Source of the DNA: a virus
Strand: one strand, 5' to 3'
Virus record (IMG/VR): IMGVR_UViG_3300037041_000967
Span: 1 to 22,107 of that record
Length of the DNA stretch: 22,107 nucleotides
Below, in pieces: positions 19,527 through 22,107 of this stretch. Position 1 is the first letter of the stretch; each line of letters begins with the position of its first letter. The notes beneath the pieces are model-generated. The model did not search any database. It was not told the origin of the DNA and saw nothing but the letters and a program-made list of their open reading frames with translations. The position numbers and the translations under genes were made by a program.

Positions 19527-21338
19527 ATGTCAGGAACATTAAAATTAGGAGCAACGGGTGGCCAAATTCTATTTTCAACAAGTGGAACATCTGGGCTTGG
19601 TACTCCAGCAACTGGATATGGATCACTTTACTACGGAACTGACAAACAGTTGCGTATAATAAATGACACCGGTGCAATTACAATCCTTGGAGCAGGCGGA
19701 ACAGGAAGCGGAACCAGTGGAACTTCAGGAACGTCAAGCGGAGGAGGTTTAGTCTACGGCGGTGGTAGTGTAACAAGTAACGTTGCGGGTTCAGTAGATT
19801 TATCTGCTTTAGCTGCAAATACCACAGGTGCTTTTAATACAGCAATTGGAGATAATGTTTTAGCTGCAAATACTATAGGTATAAATAATACTGCTGTTGG
19901 TTATAATGTTTTAGTTGCTAATACTACAGGCGGAAATAATACTGCTGTTGGTTATAACGCATTACTTTCTAATACTTTTGGTAGGGATTCAGTAGCAATT
20001 GGTTCAGAGGCTTTAGAATTTAATACAACAGGGATTCAAAACATTGCTATTGGTTCTTTAGCTTTAAATCAAAACACAACGGGAGGTCAAAATATAGCTA
20101 TCGGAGATAGAGCATTAGAAAATAATAATGCAGGTTTAAACACAGCAATTGGTACTTATGCTTTAAGAAATAACACGGTAACTCAAAACGTTGCAGTAGG
20201 AGTATATGCTTTAGAAGCAAATACTACTGGAGCTAATAATACAGCAGTTGGAGCTAGGGCATTAAATGCTAATACTATAGGTCAAAGAAATACTGCTTTT
20301 GGTAGTTTAGCATTAAACGCTAACACTACAGGGGATAATAATACAGCAATTGGAACTAATTCTTTACTATTAAATACTACTGGATCTAATAATACTGCAT
20401 TAGGACAGTTTTCTTTACGTTCGAATACTATTGGATCTTTTAATACTGCGATTGGTACTATTGCTTTATTTGATAATACTACAGGAAGTTATAATACTGC
20501 GATTGGCCGCGAGGCTTTACAAAATAATACTACTGGATCATTTAATAGTGCATTAGGACCAAATGCTTTAAATTCAAACGGTATCGGGTCTTATAATACT
20601 GCAATTGGACCGGGTTCATTACTTTTTAATAGTACAGGAAGTTTTAATACTGCTGTTGGCTACCAATCCTTACGAGGAAATACTATAGGAACTCTTAATA
20701 CTGCTGTTGGTTACGAGTCTTTATACGCAAATACTACAGGGGATAATAATACTGCAGTTGGGTACTGGGCTTTATACGCAAATACTACAGGAACTAAAAA
20801 CACTGCAGTTGGATCGGCTTCTTTAAAATCTAATACTATAGGTAATGATAATACTGCAGTTGGATTAGATGCTTTACAAGCAAATACTACCGGATCTAAT
20901 AATACTGCAATTGGGTCAGATGCTTTACAAGCAAATACAATAGGATTTCAAAATGTTGCAATTGGTTCTGCTGCTTTACAATTTAATACTGTTGGAAATA
21001 CTAATATAGCAATTGGAGATTCTTCTTTAGCAACTGCTACTGGATCTAATGGTAACGTAGCAATTGGAGACGATGCTTTACGTATTCAAACAACAGGTTC
21101 TAATAATATTGCAATTGGTAATCAAGCAGGAAATAACATTACAACTGGATCTAACAATATAATCCTTGGAGCTACCGGTGGTACTGCAGGAATTCAAGAT
21201 TCTATTGTTTTATATTCTGGGGCAAATACAAATGTAACTATTAACTCAGGAGCTATTGTAACAGCAAGCGTTTCTTCTAATCGTTACATTCCTATTGTAA
21301 TTGGTGGTACCACATATAAATTATTACTAGCTACATAA
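19527..21338 (+). CDS. Phage fibre with YadA/Hep-Hag-type head repeats, 603 aa
   Basis: The N-terminal 55 residues (SGTLKLGATGGQILFSTS, GYGSLYYGTDKQLRI, NDTGAITIL) form an anchor that is copied in the gene at 21905. A GTSGTSGTS collagen-like linker follows (about 60-72). Twenty-seven units of 17 residues, consensus N-T-A-x-G-x-x-A-L-x-x-N-T-T-G-x-x, occupy about 97-547. This is the head-repeat pattern of trimeric autotransporter adhesins, which form left-handed beta rolls as trimers. The end (RYIPIVIGGTTYKLLLAT) looks like a conserved cap. A trimeric host-contacting fibre is inferred. In units 2, 10 and others the NTTG turn becomes NTIG. The stop overlaps the next ATG (TAATG). Confidence 0.85.
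   Translation: MSGTLKLGATGGQILFSTSGTSGLGTPATGYGSLYYGTDKQLRIINDTGAITILGAGGTGSGTSGTSGTSSGGGLVYGGGSVTSNVAGSVDLSALAANTTGAFNTAIGDNVLAANTIGINNTAVGYNVLVANTTGGNNTAVGYNALLSNTFGRDSVAIGSEALEFNTTGIQNIAIGSLALNQNTTGGQNIAIGDRALENNNAGLNTAIGTYALRNNTVTQNVAVGVYALEANTTGANNTAVGARALNANTIGQRNTAFGSLALNANTTGDNNTAIGTNSLLLNTTGSNNTALGQFSLRSNTIGSFNTAIGTIALFDNTTGSYNTAIGREALQNNTTGSFNSALGPNALNSNGIGSYNTAIGPGSLLFNSTGSFNTAVGYQSLRGNTIGTLNTAVGYESLYANTTGDNNTAVGYWALYANTTGTKNTAVGSASLKSNTIGNDNTAVGLDALQANTTGSNNTAIGSDALQANTIGFQNVAIGSAALQFNTVGNTNIAIGDSSLATATGSNGNVAIGDDALRIQTTGSNNIAIGNQAGNNITTGSNNIILGATGGTAGIQDSIVLYSGANTNVTINSGAIVTASVSSNRYIPIVIGGTTYKLLLAT
19815..21167 (+). repeat. Array of about 27 repeats of 51 bp (17 aa)
   Basis: The repeat unit codes for NTAxGxxALxxNTTGxx. 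Most units are exactly 17 residues; the ones near residue 200 (with AGL and VTQ) lose one residue. Synonymous positions differ freely between units, so the array is kept by protein selection and is old. The last unit has INTAIG-like sequence degraded to NNIILG before the cap. Confidence 0.9.
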
Positions 21339-21895
21339 TGATAAATTTAAACGTAGGAACCAACGAATTTGCAATCTACGCCGATACAATTACATCGGAT
21401 GTACAAACCTTTGGTGACGAATTTTTAATAGGATTTAAAAGTTTATACACAAATCATTGGAGTTATGTTAGACCTGATGTCATTAAAAGAAACGCCAGAT
21501 TTGTTCAGTTCGAAATAACAGTAGTGGAAAAAGGAACAGCAGATGATCCTTTAAATTCTGTGCTAATGGTTTTCCCCCCAGGAAACTTCTCTTATAAAGT
21601 TTGGAATTTAGAAGATCCTTCTTTAGATCCTTCAACAGGTATAAAGATAGACGAAGGTCAGATGATCATGTCTAATTATACCCCGCCAGAAATAAACGAA
21701 ATTGTCTACATTTCTGATAATGAGACATTTAAAAATATAATATACTATTCCGGAGTTACGGATATTTGTACAGTTGATTATACAAACTCACCTTTCTTGG
21801 TGGAAGTACCAACAACTAATACATGTCAGCCATTAATTATAGCAGAATCAGGCTATCTATTAATCGAAGAAGGAATACAATTTACGCTAAATTAA
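21338..21895 (+). CDS. Fibre-associated structural protein of unknown function, 185 aa
   Basis: Not assignable to a named family. The protein opens INLNVGTNEFAIYADTI, continues with a beta-rich part (SLYTNHWSYVRPDVIKRN, RFVQFEITVVEKG) and has a GNFSYKVWNLEDPSLDPS motif before DEGQMIMSNYTPPE. It ends with a strand-rich section. No signal peptide or membrane segment is present. The start overlaps the fibre stop by one base and the next fibre gene starts 9 bases after its stop, so it lies between two fibre genes that share an anchor. A partner role is inferred: fibre chaperone, fibre tip or adaptor. Confidence 0.6.
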   Translation: MINLNVGTNEFAIYADTITSDVQTFGDEFLIGFKSLYTNHWSYVRPDVIKRNARFVQFEITVVEKGTADDPLNSVLMVFPPGNFSYKVWNLEDPSLDPSTGIKIDEGQMIMSNYTPPEINEIVYISDNETFKNIIYYSGVTDICTVDYTNSPFLVEVPTTNTCQPLIIAESGYLLIEEGIQFTLN

Positions 21896-21904
21896 TTATA
21901 AGCA

Positions 21905-22107
21905 ATGAGTGGAAAATTAAAAATACAAGGGGAAGGTGAAATTATCTTCGGCCAGAACAACACAGATCCAGCACCACCGGAATTTGGTTATGTGAGTTTG
22001 TATTCCAAAGATGGAGTATTAAAAGCACAAAACGACGAAGGTGAAATAGTGGTATTCGGATCTTCAGGTACTGCAGGTACCTCAGGTTCCTCTGGTCAGA
22101 ACGGGTC
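21905..22107 (+). CDS. Second fibre protein, N-terminal part only (3' partial)
   Basis: The frame runs from ATG 21905 out of the window (67 codons visible). SGKLKIQGEGEIIFG, GYVSLYSKDGVLKAQND and EGEIVVFG match the anchor of the fibre at 19527 position by position (SGTLKLG, GYGSLYYGTDKQLRIIND, GAITILG). GTAGTSGSSGQNG follows, which is again a Gly-X-Y collagen-like linker. This is a paralogous fibre using the same attachment site with a different distal part. Its length and repeats lie outside the window. Confidence 0.8.
   Translation, partial: MSGKLKIQGEGEIIFGQNNTDPAPPEFGYVSLYSKDGVLKAQNDEGEIVVFGSSGTAGTSGSSGQNG

Noticed and set aside
19418-19642. 74-codon plus-strand frame across the terminator gap
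   Set aside because: It runs through the hairpins and terminator and overlaps the fibre gene in another frame; the product has no gene character.
19815-21167. CRISPR-like or satellite array suggested by regular 51-bp periodicity
   Set aside because: The units are continuous coding triplets without conserved DNA repeat and spacer parts; periodicity is at the protein level.

Overview
The window is the structural (virion) region of a tailed phage or prophage with a long-tail plan: a partial large terminase, a tail tape measure protein, tail assembly chaperones, an HK97-type prohead protease, scaffold and capsid, and long fibres. The likely host is a member of the Bacteroidota. I infer this from the protein family look, the AT-rich DNA, and start codons preceded by A/T-rich leaders with almost no Shine-Dalgarno sequence (see 7865, 12174, 13106, 15518, 17817, 18836). 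No host gene, integrase, tRNA, rRNA or CRISPR is visible. Whether the phage is lytic or temperate cannot be told from here.

Layout. (1) 1-1191, +: large terminase, 5' end outside the window. (2) 1264-4544, -: an island of eight tightly packed small genes. Only an AAA+ ATPase and a protein built of three NUMOD1-like repeats are recognisable. The island converges on terL at a UUCG-loop terminator. (3) 4573-15487, +: tail block, with a terminator-like neck protein, an HK97 gp10-like protein, a tail assembly chaperone with a -1-frame second segment, two large tail-tip or baseplate proteins (the second with Cys-rich modules), a polyproline adhesin-like protein, and the tape measure. (4) 15518-18767, +: head block, with a multi-domain XkdF-like protease, a scaffold-like protein and the major capsid protein, closed by a hairpin. 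(5) 18836-19390, +: probable tail tube protein, followed by hairpins and a strong terminator. (6) 19527-end, +: a fibre with 27 seventeen-residue head-type repeats, a coupled small gene, and the start of a second fibre sharing the N-terminal anchor of the first.

How it works together. Terminase would package DNA into a procapsid built from capsid, scaffold and protease. The chaperone and tape measure would guide assembly of the tube, and the tip proteins and fibres would contact the host surface. No portal is seen. The tail block lies before the head block, the reverse of the usual order in long-tailed phages. A short element, ATACTCA followed by AT-rich DNA, recurs ahead of four + strand units (4573, 15518, 17194, 19527) and looks like a phage promoter or another shared leader signal.

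No stretch longer than about 140 bases lacks a gene. The strongest hidden feature is the -1-frame tail chaperone segment at about 5965-6231, which a plain ORF call misses.
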